Positions 30,211 through 42,100 of a stretch of 64,000 bases of DNA are shown in pieces. Source of the DNA: Hyaloraphidium curvatum (lineage: Eukaryota > Monoblepharomycota > Hyaloraphidiomycetes > Hyaloraphidiales > Hyaloraphidiaceae); NCBI GenBank assembly GCA_025558095.1, contig JAIVFI010000020.1, positions 372,001 to 436,000 on the forward strand, read 5' to 3'. A model generated the notes under the pieces. The model worked only from the letters and a program-made list of their open reading frames with translations. It searched no databases and was not told where the DNA came from. Each line of letters begins with the position of its first letter. Positions within the stretch are counted from its first letter, which is position 1. A program made the translations under genes and the position numbers.

Positions 30211-33200
30211 TCACGAGCAGGAATTGGCCGCACCCTTGGTCGAGGCGGCCGTGGCCACGAATCCGCCCGTTCCATCGGGACAGCGGCCGTAGGTGGTGCC
30301 TGCGTGCGTTGCCCACGTGTACGAATCGATGAGGACGGTGGCGGTGGAGTCGGTGAAGATCCTTGCGCTGTCCGAGGACCCGAGACCAAAGCCAAAGTCG
30401 GCCTCCTCGACAACGTAAAAGGCTCCCGGGGCCAAGGTCGTGCCGGCCGGGATGGTGTAGGTACGCGTATTGTCGCTGTCCTGAACCAGGATACCGGAGA
30501 GGTTGACGGCTTCCGTTCCAATGTTGATGAGCTCGATCCAGTCGCCAGGGCTGCCGCCGCTCGATTCAACCTCGTTGATGCGCACGGAGGGCGTTGCGAC
30601 GGTAGCAGTTGTCACGCTCATAGTCGAGGTCTGTATCCAGCATGAGTCGAGCACGTGGCACGCAAGCAGGGCCCCTTACCGCGTAGAACGTAGTGGATGT
30701 AGCAACGGGGCAAGCATTTGCGGCCCCTTTTGTCGAGCTCGTCGTGACCACAAAGTTTCCGGTGCCGTCCGCGCAGCGGCCATAGGTTGTCGCAGCATGC
30801 GTCGCCCACACGTACGAGTCGATCAAAGTGGAAGCCGAGAAATCGGTAAAGATTCTGGCGCTGTCCGAACTTCCAAGCCCGAACCCGAGCGCGGCCTCTT
30901 CAATGACGTAAAAGCTGCCTGGGGCGAGGGTCGTTCCCGCCGGAATTGTGTAGTTTCGGGTATCGTCGTTGTCTCGCACCAGTATACCAGAGAGATCCAC
31001 GGTTTCGCTGCCCACATTGATCAACTCGATCCAGTCGCCGGGAGTGCCCCCGCTCGATTCAACTTCGTTGATGCGAATCGCAGGAACGACAACCGTGGGC
31101 GTGGCGCTTGCAGTGCTCGTGGCCTGACGAAGGAGCTTCTACGTAAGAGTCTGTTCCACGAAATACGAAAGGATGAACTAACCGTGGCCGTCGTGCGCGT
31201 AAGGGTCGTCCGCGTGGTCTGCGACGCCACGTAGCCGGGCAGCGAGACCTTGAAAGCGTAGAGGAAGCTCGGCACGAGCGTGCATCCCGAGTCGATCGCG
31301 ACCTGGGTCCCGTTGGTGCAGACGTCCAGCTGAGTTCCGCCGCCGGTCTGCGTGACGCTAAAGTCGTTGTCCGTTGCCAGGAGGAGCAGGAAGCTGCCGT
31401 CGGCCAGGCGGGGTCCGATGGTGATGCCCTCCATCTTCTCCGGGATCGTGAGCCCGGCGTTCACGAGCTCTGTAAGCACGTCGAAGAACAGGGTCTTGGA
31501 CACGGGGATGGTCCCAAGAGGCAGGTCGTTGGTCCCCGCAAGACTGGTGCCGCTCACGTCGCTGGCACCAGCAATGTCAATCTTGAAGATGCGCTTCGAC
31601 CCGACGGGGTTGGCCGCGATCGGGTCGTCCACGCCCAGGCCGCGGTTGTCGCGCTCGAGCACCAGGAACTCGGTCGCGCCGAGCGAGATGATGGCGCTGA
31701 TGCCGATGTTGCGGCCCTGAGCGGTGGCGCCAAAGTCGTTGGCAGTGCCAGGGATGCGACTGTTGATGTCGGCGATCGCCTCCACCTGGTAGATGAACTG
31801 GCGCTGCGGCTCCCCCGACGCCACGTCGTACTCGACCATGCGCAGGTTCCGGCTGCGACGGCCGTCGTTGCTTGCGCCCTCGATCACCAGGGGGTCCTGC
31901 AGAAGACCGTAGAGCTTGGTGCCGTCGGGGGAGATGGCCAGGCCCTCGAAGCCGCGGTTGTCCTGGCGCCCCGACGTGATGAATGCACGCCCGTCGACGT
32001 AGTTCGTTGTGCCGTTCGCCATCTTGGGCACCAGGTTGGCGGGGACCTGGAACCTCCTCGAGAGGGTGCCGTCGGGACGGAACTCGAGCACCGAGGGCCC
32101 GTACTCGTCCTAGGTATGCGCAGCGGTCAGTGCCGGCTTCGAACCGATCGCCAGGGATTGGACACCCACCGAGATGTACAGCAATCCAGATTCCGAGACA
32201 ACGATTCCTTCGGGATCAAGCGACCTCCCCAGCGTCTCCACCGAGCCGGTGAGCAGCAGCGGGTTGAGGCCGTTGAAGGGCGTGCCATCCGTGTCCCGCA
32301 GCAGGACGGTCTCGGCGACGGCAAAGTTGCTGATGGCGCCCGTCGCGGGGTCCACGGCAAGCGACAGGTGGTGGAAGCGCGTCTCGTAGCTGATAACCCC
32401 GCCGCCGGGCCCGCGATCGGCGAGGGCATAGAAGACGCCGGTGCTGCGGTCGTAGTAGATGTCGGAGCCGAAGCCACCAAGGCGGTTGCCATTGGCACCG
32501 GCAGGCTTGCCGCTCGCGTCGGCCGCATCGCCGGGGATGGTGATGCTGTTGACGAAGCTGACGAACTGGGCCGTGGCGGTTGCTATTGCAACCTGCTTTG
32601 CTTATCATGAGAACGAGCGCTTCGAAGCAGGCCGGCACATTTAGCTCACTGTCGTCGAAGTAGGTGTAAGAGTGCCGGAGGTCGAGTTCAAAGTCAAGGT
32701 ATGAGTGGTGCTGGTCGTTGCTGGCGCAGGCGTGGGGGTGGCTGTCGATTGCATGACCACGAGAGAAGTCGTCTTCCAGGATGCCGAATCAGGAGCATGT
32801 GATGAGCTCCGAAATCAATGATACAATTGTTCACACCTACCTGTTGCTCTGTGGTGATGCGCTGAGTTGTCGCCAACCGTTTTGTAGAAGTCCGCTTGGC
32901 GGTCCCTCGCCTCGTCGATGACTTGCGTTTGGTGGAAGTGCGCTTGCGCGTGCTAGTGAGCTTGCGAAGGGATGAGGTTTTCCGCTTGGTGGTCAGCCTC
33001 TTTTTGGTCGTCGTCAACTTCCGCTTTGTGGTCTTGCGTGTCGTCCGTTTCCTCGAGGTAGCTCGCTTCTTGGTTGAGGTCTTTTTCGCCTGCCGCCTCT
33101 CCAAAGCAACGGCAGATGCATCATCTTCAAGAGCCTCCACGGCATCCAACTGGTCAAACGAAATGGAGTCCTCAAATGCGGGGGCCAAGGGAGCAGCCTC

Positions 33201-33415
33201 GGCCGACGTCAGCCAGCCGTGTCCGGCATGAACGATGCCAGAAGCGACGGAGGAGCCGGGTCCGCCATTCGCAAGGCTACAGGGGAGTTTTCAGTCAGAT
33301 GATGGCGCATCGGAACGTTCGGCAGAGCGGAGCGCCTCCAGTCCTACCTGCGACGCTCGTGGAACGATGCGAGCACGATCGCGAACAAGGCCGCGAACGC
33401 GAACCGCCCATACAT
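30211..33415 (-). CDS. Secreted phytase-like esterase with Lys/Arg/Thr-rich stretch and two lamin-tail domains
   Basis: Seven predicted exons: 33348-33415, 32841-33276, 32650-32772, 32170-32592, 31183-32109, 30680-31123 and 30211-30630, all in phase, 946 residues. Exon 1 encodes a signal peptide (MYGRFAFAALFAIVLASF). Exon 2 has an acidic stretch, then ~80 residues of almost only Lys, Arg, Thr and Ser. A Thr/Ser/Pro linker follows. The main domain matches the 'esterase-like activity of phytase' propeller (GGFGSDIYYDRSTGVFYALA, DPEGIVVSESGLLYIS, NRGFEGLAISPDGTKLYGLL). Two lamin-tail domains, one per exon, close the protein (RINEVESSGG, DWIELINVG, NYTIPAGTTLAPGSFYV). Extracellular phosphate or ester hydrolysis with matrix or wall binding is inferred. 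Confidence 0.85.
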
Positions 33416-33939
33416 CGCGAACAAGTGAACCTGCCCGCGCTGATTTGCTTCGGTCGGTGTTGCGGGTAAACAAATGGGTGGCAAGAATGGAGATGAGCCA
33501 GGGATGGGCCCATCGTGGCCTTGGTGTGCGCATGCACCAGCCACATCACCCGGCCGGCCGATCCCATCCGTTTAGCCGGTCCGCGCTTGCGGCACTTTGT
33601 TCGGAAAACAGTGCCATGCTAGCTCCGTGTATGAGCAGTCGACCAACGGCGATGATGTCTGCTCGGCCCGGCGTGTACATGCGCGGGACACCTGGGGCTA
33701 GCTGATGGATGTCGCCTTGGCCTTCAACCGCATGACAACATCTTGCGCACAGGACAGTCAGGACAGAAACTAGCATTCGATCATGCCGGACCCCTGGGAC
33801 GTACATGATGAGGGCCTCCGAACAAGCCAGCAACCCCGACGCCGCCCCATCGGCGCAAGGCAAAGGGACAAAGCCCGGGTATCGTCCGCCGCATCGCGCG
33901 GCTTCCAGGCGCAGCCACTGCGCTCCTCCCGCGGAGGGT
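33416..33939. other. Intergenic region
   Basis: 524 bp between the phytase-like gene start and the eIF1A stop, both minus strand. No gene or RNA recognised. Confidence 0.4.
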
Positions 33940-34700
33940 TCAGATGGCGTCCACGTCCACGTCGTCGAAGTCGACGAGGTCCTCGTCGTCCTCGCCCTCG
34001 CCGGTCGCGTCCGTCTCGTTGATCTTCGTGTTTTCCGGGAGCTCGCCGTAACTGGTCATGGGAAAAAAGGCTAGATTAGCGCCCTGTCGCAAGTGAACCG
34101 ACGGAGAGGCTTTGAAGCGGCCAGACGCAGTCCGGTGTTCGCCGACAACAACAGATCATCGCCCACAGCTCGTAGAGCCAAGGGACGGTGCCACGACCGC
34201 GCATCATATGCCTTCCTCCCTTGGCGCCTCCACCGGGCACACTCACGCTTTCAGCGACCTCGCCTCGTCCGCCGTGTACTTCAGGATCACGTCCGCCTTC
34301 TCGTCCTGGTACTCCCGCAGGCTGACCAGGATCACGTCTCCCGGAGTGATCCACACCCTCTTCCTGAACGCCCCCCGGATGTGCGCGAGCCGCTTGCTGC
34401 CGTCGATGCAGTGCGCCTCGACCCAGCCGTTCCCGAGCATCTTCTGGACGACGGCGTACTCCTGGCCGTCCTCCTTGAAGAGGAGCTCGCGCTTCTCCTT
34501 CTCATTTTCATTCTTCCCGCGCTAGAGGGCGGAACAGGGGTGCGACGGGGCGAGCGGGCGGTGCGCAGCGCGGGAACGGCGCGAGGGGGAAAGCGACCCG
34601 GAGCGGCGGCGGAGGAGGCGAGCCGTCAGCGCCGCCAGAGGCAGGCGGGCAGATCCCGCACCTTGCGGTTCTTGCCTCCCTTGCCCTTGTTCTTGGGCAT
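33940..34700 (-). CDS. Translation initiation factor eIF1A
   Basis: Exons 34662-34700, 34247-34521 and 33940-34051 give 141 residues, the usual eIF1A length. It begins with the basic tail [13 protein letters not shown], then [20 protein letters not shown], the OB-fold strand [34 protein letters not shown] and [20 protein letters not shown], and ends in the acidic tail [10 protein letters not shown]. It promotes 43S assembly and start-codon scanning on the 40S subunit. Introns of 140 and 195 nt are long for this window. Confidence 0.96.
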
Positions 34701-34946
34701 GGCGGCGAGAGGGGTGTGTGGAGTTCGATGAGAGCTGTTCCCAGCCTCGTCGCCGACTTTTCTTCCCGCGAACAGACGCACAGATTCGCGGCGAAAGAAC
34801 GCAATCTGATCTCTTCTGCGCCAAATAATATGGAGACAGGACGTCGAGAATTCCACGGACGCGGACGGGGCCAAATTGACACAGAAACCTCGAGGCAGGG
34901 AATCGATCGGTCGCAATATCTACAAGCGAGTTCGATCCAAAGGAGC

Positions 34947-35773
34947 TTAGTCGAACAGACCGAAGCCCATGTCTGGAGACAAAAGAGAGGCATGAGCAGC
35001 GAGAGGGGAACGATTCGGTGGGAAAGGAAGCGTAGAGCGTGAGCAAACGGCGTTGGAGAGCGGGCACCGGTCGAACTGACCCTCGTCACCCTCCTCCTCC
35101 TCCTCCTCCTTCTTCTTCTCCTCCTTCTTGCTCTCGGCGGCCGGTGCGGCACCGCCGGCGGCGGGTGCGGCGGCGGCGGCCGGGGCAGCGGCGGCGGGAG
35201 CGGCGCCACCAACGGGCATCGACGCGAGCTTCGAGGCACCGTCGGCGATCAGCTGAGGGAGAGGAAGGAAGAGGCAAAGTTAGAGGCTGTTTGAGGCGGA
35301 TCCATTGCGAGAGCCAAAACACGGCAGCAGGTGAAGCAGATGCGAAAGCCATTCCCCCGGTCCATGGGAATTCCAGGCCGGCGAATCGACGATGCGACGC
35401 CAGCGACATGCAAAAGCACAACGCAGCGCAGGCATCACACGAGATTGGCCGCCGGGGAAGCACAAAGAAGCTTCCGCATCTGAACGTGCCATCGACCAGC
35501 AACCCCGCCCAACAATCCCGAATGAGTGCATCGAGCTTTCAGGCGAGCTGAGCTCCCTTGACGTAGCCTGCTGCCCTCTCTCGGTCCCTCCTGTCGCCCG
35601 TCCACGAGCCTCACCTTGCCGAGGTCCTTCCCTCCGAGCTCCGAGATGAGCTTCTCCAGACGCTCATCGTCGGCCTCGACGCCGCCGGCGGCGAGCACCT
35701 CCTTGACCTCGTCGGCCGTGGGCGCCGACTTGCCGGCAAGGGTGAGAAGAAGGTAGGCGGCGAGGTGCTTCAT
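34947..35773 (-). CDS. 60S acidic ribosomal protein P2
   Basis: Exons 35615-35773, 35081-35252 and 34947-34972 encode 118 residues. The N-terminal dimerisation domain is MKHLAAYLLLTLAGKSAPTA, followed by EVKEVLAAGGVEADDERLEK. An Ala-rich hinge and an acidic run lead to the conserved stalk tail DMGFGLFD, encoded by a 26-nt last exon. P2 pairs with P1 on the P0 stalk and recruits translational GTPases. Introns are 362 and 108 nt, the first being the longest seen in the window. Confidence 0.96.
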
Positions 35774-36018
35774 TTTCTAGAGGGTGCGAACGCGCGTCAG
35801 AGCCCGTGGAAAGCGCGGCGGACGCGGCGCCCACAGTGTGAGGGTGCTAAAGAGAGGGACGTATCGCCGCAAAGCTGGCAAGGCCCTTCGGTTCCGAGTG
35901 GGAACGGCTATGCTGGTCGATACTGATGTTGTGGGATCGGGTCTAGGTCGAGAAAACTTGAACCTATTTGAAAGGGAGTTGCAGTGGGGAACCGCCGTTC
36001 GACAAGACACCGCACCGA

Positions 36019-37703
36019 ATGGATCCAGCTCCCGGCCCCGAGCCCGCGCAACCGGCGATGGCAGTGCCTGCCGCCGAGCCCGATTTCGCGCCCACGGCGC
36101 CCGGCACGGCGGTGACGCTGGCGGCGCCCGAGTCACCGGCGCCCTCGCCCGCCGAAGGGTCGAGCACCCCCGCGGCCCGAGACGACGACGCGGCGTCCGA
36201 GGCGCCGACCGAGGACAAGCCGAAACCGCGGCGGAAGCGCTACCTGCCGGCAGATGCCTCCGGGGTGCCGAAGCGCAGGCGGGAGGACGGGCCGAGGAGC
36301 AAGGATCTGTTCGAGACGGCGTGGGTCCCGGTTCCGCATCTGCGAGGCGGCGCAACTGATGGATCGTATCCGTATTCGACCTCTGCACCGCAGATTTTTC
36401 CTCATATGGCACGAGAAGTTCAGCAAGCTGATATCCGTGGGCAAGGTCGCGCCTCTGGTCCCAAAGGTGCCCATACCGCAGCCCGCGCGCCGAACCGGCA
36501 TCCGATGCTTACGGCCTCCTTGCCGACGCGTGCCCCGCAGGAATTCGAGGCGGCCCTCGACAGCTACGCCGACTCGCCGCTCCTGCGCTCCCTCCTCTCT
36601 CGCGTCCTCAGCGCCCTCCTCTCGCGGCCGGTCGACACCTCCGACGCCGCCCTCGTTCCCGCCCTGCGCTCCGCCATCGCCCGCCACATCGACCGCGACC
36701 CCGCGCTGAACGATTTCTGGGGCACCGACAACCCCATGGAGGGCGCCGAGACCATGGCGCCCTTCTGGGCGCTCACGGCCGAGAACAAGGCCAAGACGTT
36801 CCGCTACCTCGCCGAGTGGGCCACGGCCGTGGGCAGGATCAAGACGGCGGTGGACGTCGCGTACGAGGACCGGGAGAGCGCCGCCAACACGCTCTGGGTG
36901 CCGCGGGTGGGCAAGGACCGCAACAGGAACAGCTTCTGGCGGCTCGAGGGGTTCCCGAGGATCTGGAGGGAGACCGTGGCCGGCCGATGGAGTGGGTTTC
37001 TTGTGTTGATATGGTGTCCGGATCGGTCGCTCATCTGCCTGCAGGTGTCATTTCGGACAACGTCGCGGACATGCGCAAGTTTGCCGAGACGCTGGCGACT
37101 GACAAGCCCGCGCAGGAACGGGAGCTGCGCCGCAAGATTCTCGAGGAACTCGCCCCCAACTATGAGGAGACCGAAAAGGTTTGGTGTCGTCGGCGCGTCA
37201 TGGCGGCCACGGGCACGACCGCTGATCGCCCGTCTCCGTAGCGCAAGAACCGTGCCGAGCGCCGCATCCAAAAGCTCGAGCGGCAGCTGGCCGTCGTCGC
37301 CGCCGGCCCCGTGCGGACCACGCGCAGTCGGCCCGTGTCGTACAACGTCGACGTGGACGACCGCGAGTTCGAAAAGATGCTCAAGACGCCCAAGAAGGAC
37401 GCGCCGCCGGAAAAGGTGTTCCGCGACGGCTTCCGCAAAACCCGGCGCGGTGCAGACACCACCGAGCTCGTGGAGCTCCCGAGCAATTGGAAAGACGTGG
37501 GTAGGCCGCGAGACCGGCGGAGGATATCGGAGGAGGACGGGGAGAGCACGCTGGCGGGGACTGGGGAGGACGGCGAGGCGCACGACACCGAGGAGTCGGA
37601 TTTGGATTCCGTGGCAAGCATGGAGACGGAGGACGAGGGCGCGCCGCCCGCGAAGAAGGCATCGCCGGGCGTCTCTGCTCCGGCCGGAGCCATCGGCGCA
37701 TGA
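36019..37703 (+). CDS. DDT/WHIM-type chromatin remodelling accessory protein
   Basis: The N-terminal part (36019 to about 36310) is Pro/Ala-rich with a basic cluster (PKPRRKRYLPADASGVPKRR). A DDT-like helical block follows: FFLIWHEKFSKLIS ending at 36436, a 104-nt intron, then EFEAALDSYADSPLLRSLLS from 36541. The WHIM region has LTAENKAKTFRYLAEWA and VGKDRNRNSFWRLEG. Exons 37045-37178 and 37242-37703 add a charged helix and a Ser/Glu-rich tail. The family (ISWI partners, Itc1/BAZ/RSF-like) binds nucleosomes. The junction between the N-terminal frame and the DDT exon is unresolved: the only phase-correct donor is a weak GTTCGA near 36309, so the model is incomplete. Confidence 0.62.
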
Positions 37704-37828
37704 GGCCGGCAGGCTCGGCTCTTGGGAAGGGACAACGACACACGACAAAGATACCGCTTGGTCCAGGACTCTCGGGTCTCATTTCGTTGTATACCAGCTA
37801 GAGAAGATTCTTAAATCGCCTTCATGCC

Positions 37829-39019
37829 CTACACCAGCGACGCGAGGACCACGCCCAGTCCGATCACGAATACAAAGGCGGCGAGGTCGTCGCGGAGCAT
37901 GGTGAAGACCAGGCCGAACCGGCGGAAGAAGCCGGCCGCAGCCGGAGGCCGGTCGCTCGAAGGGCGCGGGGGAGTGGAGATTGACGTGTCCAGGATGGAG
38001 GCGGCGCCGATGCGCAGGAGGTGCAGCGTAACTTCTGACATGAGGAAGATGAGCCAGATTGGCTGTCGGCCCCCACGGAATGCGTTAGAAGCCTGCTTCC
38101 AAATCAGCGAACCAGTTGGACTCACGTATCCGACTGCTTCCGCGCCAAGGTCGTCGAGCACCTCGGACGAACCCAGCCGCAGCCTCGCTATCCTCGCAGC
38201 ACCGCTCCTCCAGCCCGTGTACTCTCCGACCTGCGCATCCCCATCCGCGTCGACGTCGCCCATGTCCACGACGCTGCCGCTCGTCGCCAGCAGGTACAGA
38301 GCAAAGAGGGCCACCGCGGCGGAGCACAGGATGCCCACGATGCGCCACGGCCGTGCCCTTCGCAGCTCCTCCTTGCGCCTGAGCTCCTCCTCTGCGCGCA
38401 TCTCCGCCACGGCGGGGTGGGTGGGCTTCATCATGTTCTGCAGCATGCTCGCCATGCCGGGCGGCGCGTTGGCGCCCAGCAGCGCGGCCAGCGGGTTGTC
38501 CATCGGCATCTGCGCCTGCGGCTGGCTGCCCGGCTGCGATGCCTGCCCCCTGCGCTGCCTCGGGCCCTGGTCGCCGGGCGGGGCGCCGAGCAGGCCCGCC
38601 AGCGGGTCGCCGCCCTGCTGGCCGGCCCCCTGGCCCGTCATCTGGCCCAGCAGCTGCGCAAACAGCGCCATCGGGTCCTCCGGCGCGCCCTGCGCCCCCG
38701 CGGCGGGGCCGAACGAATCCGAGTCGGGCGCCTCGCCGGTGAGCGCGTCGCCGAGCCGCTGCGCCTGCCGGAGCGGCGGCGTCGCGGCCGGCCGCGCGTC
38801 GAAGCGCGGGAAGCCCGGCGGGAAATGCTCGGCCGCGACGAGCGGCGGCGGCTGCGGCGCCGGGGACGCGGGCTCGGCGGGCGCGTCCGCCCCCGCGTTC
38901 GCCGCCCCGCCCGCCGCCGCCTCGCCCTCGAGCCGCGCCTGCTCGAGCCTCTTCAGCCGGTCCGTGCCGCGCGCCATGATGCGCTGCCGCCGCTGCTCCG
39001 CCTCGTTCGCGGATGACAT
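37829..39019 (-). CDS. GET2: GET2-like tail-anchored protein receptor subunit
   Basis: Likely exons 38126-39019 and 37829-38062, with a 63-nt intron having donor GTGAGT and branch site CTAAC, give 375 residues; reading through the intron also stays open. The N-terminal cytosolic motif RRQRIMARGTDRLKRL is the Get3-binding signature of Get2/CAML. A long Ala/Pro/Gln linker and three C-terminal membrane helices follow (IVGILCSAAVALFALYLLA, PIWLIFLMSEVTLHLLR, FVFVIGLGVVLASLV). With Get1 it forms the ER receptor that takes tail-anchored proteins from Get3. Confidence 0.85.
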   Translation of the reverse strand: MSSANEAEQRRQRIMARGTDRLKRLEQARLEGEAAAGGAANAGADAPAEPASPAPQPPPLVAAEHFPPGFPRFDARPAATPPLRQAQRLGDALTGEAPDSDSFGPAAGAQGAPEDPMALFAQLLGQMTGQGAGQQGGDPLAGLLGAPPGDQGPRQRRGQASQPGSQPQAQMPMDNPLAALLGANAPPGMASMLQNMMKPTHPAVAEMRAEEELRRKEELRRARPWRIVGILCSAAVALFALYLLATSGSVVDMGDVDADGDAQVGEYTGWRSGAARIARLRLGSSEVLDDLGAEAVGYVSPTGSLIWKQASNAFRGGRQPIWLIFLMSEVTLHLLRIGAASILDTSISTPPRPSSDRPPAAAGFFRRFGLVFTMLRDDLAAFVFVIGLGVVLASLV

Positions 39020-39181
39020 GGTGGACGCGTTGTTGGCTCTTGCTCCAACTCTCTTTAATGCGAGTGATGCGTTCAGCAGCACGAGCTCTCGAGGTGTCGA
39101 GCGTTCCGCAAGCAAGCAATACTACGTGTCCCATTGACAGAGATATGCTAAGTTACACCAGGTGCTGCAGATCCATCCAAT

Positions 39182-42100
39182 CTATGGCGAGTTGAGGAAC
39201 GCCGGGGATGCGGCGTCCGAAGCGAGTTTCGAGAAGGGGTCCGTGTTGCTAGCCGACGATCCCGCCGGAGGTGTGCGCGGAGCCCCCGTCCGTGCGAACG
39301 GATCCGTGTTGCTGGCCGAAGATCCCAGCGGGGGAGTGCGGGGAACGCCAGCCCGTGCAAAGGGGTCGGTGTTGCTCGATGAGGATCCCAACGTCGGCGT
39401 GCCGAGGGGGTTGAAGGTGCTCGCCGAGGAGAGCGGCGGCGTGGCAAGGGCCTCGCCGTTCGGGCCCGTCGCATGCACGGAGGAGGGGGCCATGCCGGCG
39501 TGCGCCACCAGTACCCGTTCGAGGTCCGCGCGCGTGATCGGCTTGGCGACGAACCCGTCCATGCCGCTCTCGGTGGCCCGCTCGCGGTCGTGGGCCATGG
39601 CATTGGCCGTGAGGGCGATGATCGGCATGCGGGCGCGGCCCTGTGCCGCCTCGCGGCTGCGGATCTCCTGCGTCGCCTGGAAGCCGTCCATCACGGGCAT
39701 CTGAAGATCCATGAGGATCAACTTGTACTGGTCGGCTTCGGCGCCGGGTTGCAGCGACGCCTCCACGGCGTCGACGGCCTTTTGGCCATTGTCCACGACC
39801 TTGACGTTGCAGCCGAGCAATGTAAGCATCCTGTTTGCCACCTTCTGGTTGACGAGGTTGTCCTCGGCGAGCAGCACGCGCATGCCCCCGGCCCGGGCGT
39901 CCTGCGAAGCCCTCGACTTGGAACTCGCCAGCGCCCGCCGGGGTGCGCTCTTGCTCAGCAGCTGCTCGAGGGTGGCGGATAGCACCTGCCGATGGACCGG
40001 CTTGTGCACGCGGCGTAGGATCGCCGACGACGGGAGCGCTCCGCCTTCCTCGCCACTCCCCACGGGGGTAAGGACGACGAATGGCGTGGAAGCGAGGGTG
40101 GCGTTGTTGGAGACGTCGCGGGCCAGGTCCAGCCCCGATACGCCCGGCATGTCGCGATCGACGACGACAACGTCGTAGCGTCTCTCGGCCGCGACCGCCT
40201 CCAGCATCATTGCCAGGGCGGACGATCCGCCGTCGGCAGAGTCCGTGTCGAATCCCATGGACAGCATCCAGTCGGACGTCGCCGTCCGCGCCTCGGCATT
40301 GTCGTCCACCACGAGTGCCCGCTTGCCCGCAAACACCTTGGGAATCGGGGTGTCCTTCGCGGGCTCCGTGGCGTTCTTGAAGTGCGCCGAGAACCAGAAG
40401 GTTGATCCGCCGCCCAGCTCGCTGACGACCCCGATCTCGCCGCCGAACAGGCGCACGAGTTCCCTGGAAATGGCGAGGCCCAGGCCGGTGCCGCCGTGCG
40501 TCCTGGTGGTGGATCCGTCCGCCTGCGCAAAGACGTCGAAGATCTTTTCCTGGAACTCCGCGCTGACGCCGATGCCAGAATCCTTGACCTCGAAGAGCAG
40601 CAAGACCCCTTCCGCATCCTGCTCCACCAGCGAGACGCTGACGACCGCCTGGCCCCGTTCCGTGAACTTGACTGCGTTGCCGATGAGGTTCGTGAGCACC
40701 TGATGCGTTTCGGGCCAATGAGCACGCATACAACCGCTCGTCGCGCCAAATCCACGCACCTGCCGGAGCCGGTCCGGATCGCCGATCAGGTTCATAGGTA
40801 TCTCCTTGCCCATTCGCAGGACGAGGTCGAGGCCTTTTGCCTGCGCTCGCGGGGCGAGCATGTCAAGGGAGGCCTCGAGCAGCGCCAGGAGGTCGAACGA
40901 CACGGAGGTGAGCTCCATCTTGCCGGCCTCGATCTTCGAGAAGTCGAGCACGTCGTTGATGATGCCGAGCAGGCTCTTTGCGGAGTTTTGAATGATGTCG
41001 GCGTACTCTCTTTGGGTTGCTGCGAGATCCGTCTCGAGCAGGAGCTCGGTCTGTTCATGAGAGTCAGCCACGGCCGGCAACCTTTCAGCTTCAGTAAACT
41101 GACCATCCCGAGCACTCCGTTCATCGGCGTGCGAATCTCATGCGACATCGTAGCAAGGAACTCGGTTTTGGCCTTGGCTGCCGTCTCCGAGACCTCCTTG
41201 GCGGTGCGCAGCTCGTTCTGGGTCTGCAGCAGCGCGGCCTTGTCCTCCGCAAGCCTGTTGCCCATCTCGACAACTCCCCGCGACGTTTCGTCGAGCTCGA
41301 CGACTTCCATCGGCTTGTACTCCTGCTCAAAGTAGCCTTTGCCGATCTCTCGCACCGTGTTGTTGATGTCCTGCAGAGGCTGGGCAATGCTGCGGGCCAT
41401 GCTCCTCGCCTTGAACCAAAGGTAGACGAAGAAGCCGATGTAGAAGCACACCAAGCAACCGATGACAATCCAGGTCACTTGGCTGATGCGGGCGCTTTGC
41501 GCCACGGCTTGCGCGTCGATCTCGTTTTGGGCAACAATGATGAGAAGCTTCCAGTTCGTACTGGCAACCGTCGACCAAGCAGCTTGCTTGCCGCCGTTCC
41601 CAAGATTCGTGGCCATGATTCCCGACTCTTCGGTCTCCAGGCGCGCTGCGAGATCCGCGATATCCTTGCGCTTGTAGAGGTTGAACTCGTCAGGTTTGAA
41701 GGTGTCCTGCATGATCGCGGTCTGATAATCGTGATCGATCTGCGATGACGGTGTCAGCTTTGCACACTGAGGATGCATCTGCGACACGAACCAGTTCGGT
41801 GAGACCGAAGTCGGTCTCTCCCTTCTTGGGCAATGCAAGGATGGTGCCGCTGCGCTCGATGAGGACACCGTAGCCGTACCAAGGGATCTGGAGCGCCAGG
41901 ACCTGCGCCAAGATGGCGGGCAGAGTCAAGTCCGCGCCCACAACGCCCTCGAGGAAGTCCGTCCCGGGCCGGTAGACGGGCTCGATCGCCGACGCCATCC
42001 ACCCAGACCCGGCAGGGTCAAGGTACGCATCAACCCAAACGACGCTTCGGTTCGGGTTCATGGTCGCATTGGCCTCGTAGTAGAAGTTGAAGGTCGGGAT

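Noticed and set aside
38063-38125. Reading the GET2 gene through without an intron
   Set aside because: Frame stays open, but the segment has a GTGAGT donor, CTAAC branch site and CAG acceptor and interrupts the expected second membrane helix; splicing preferred.
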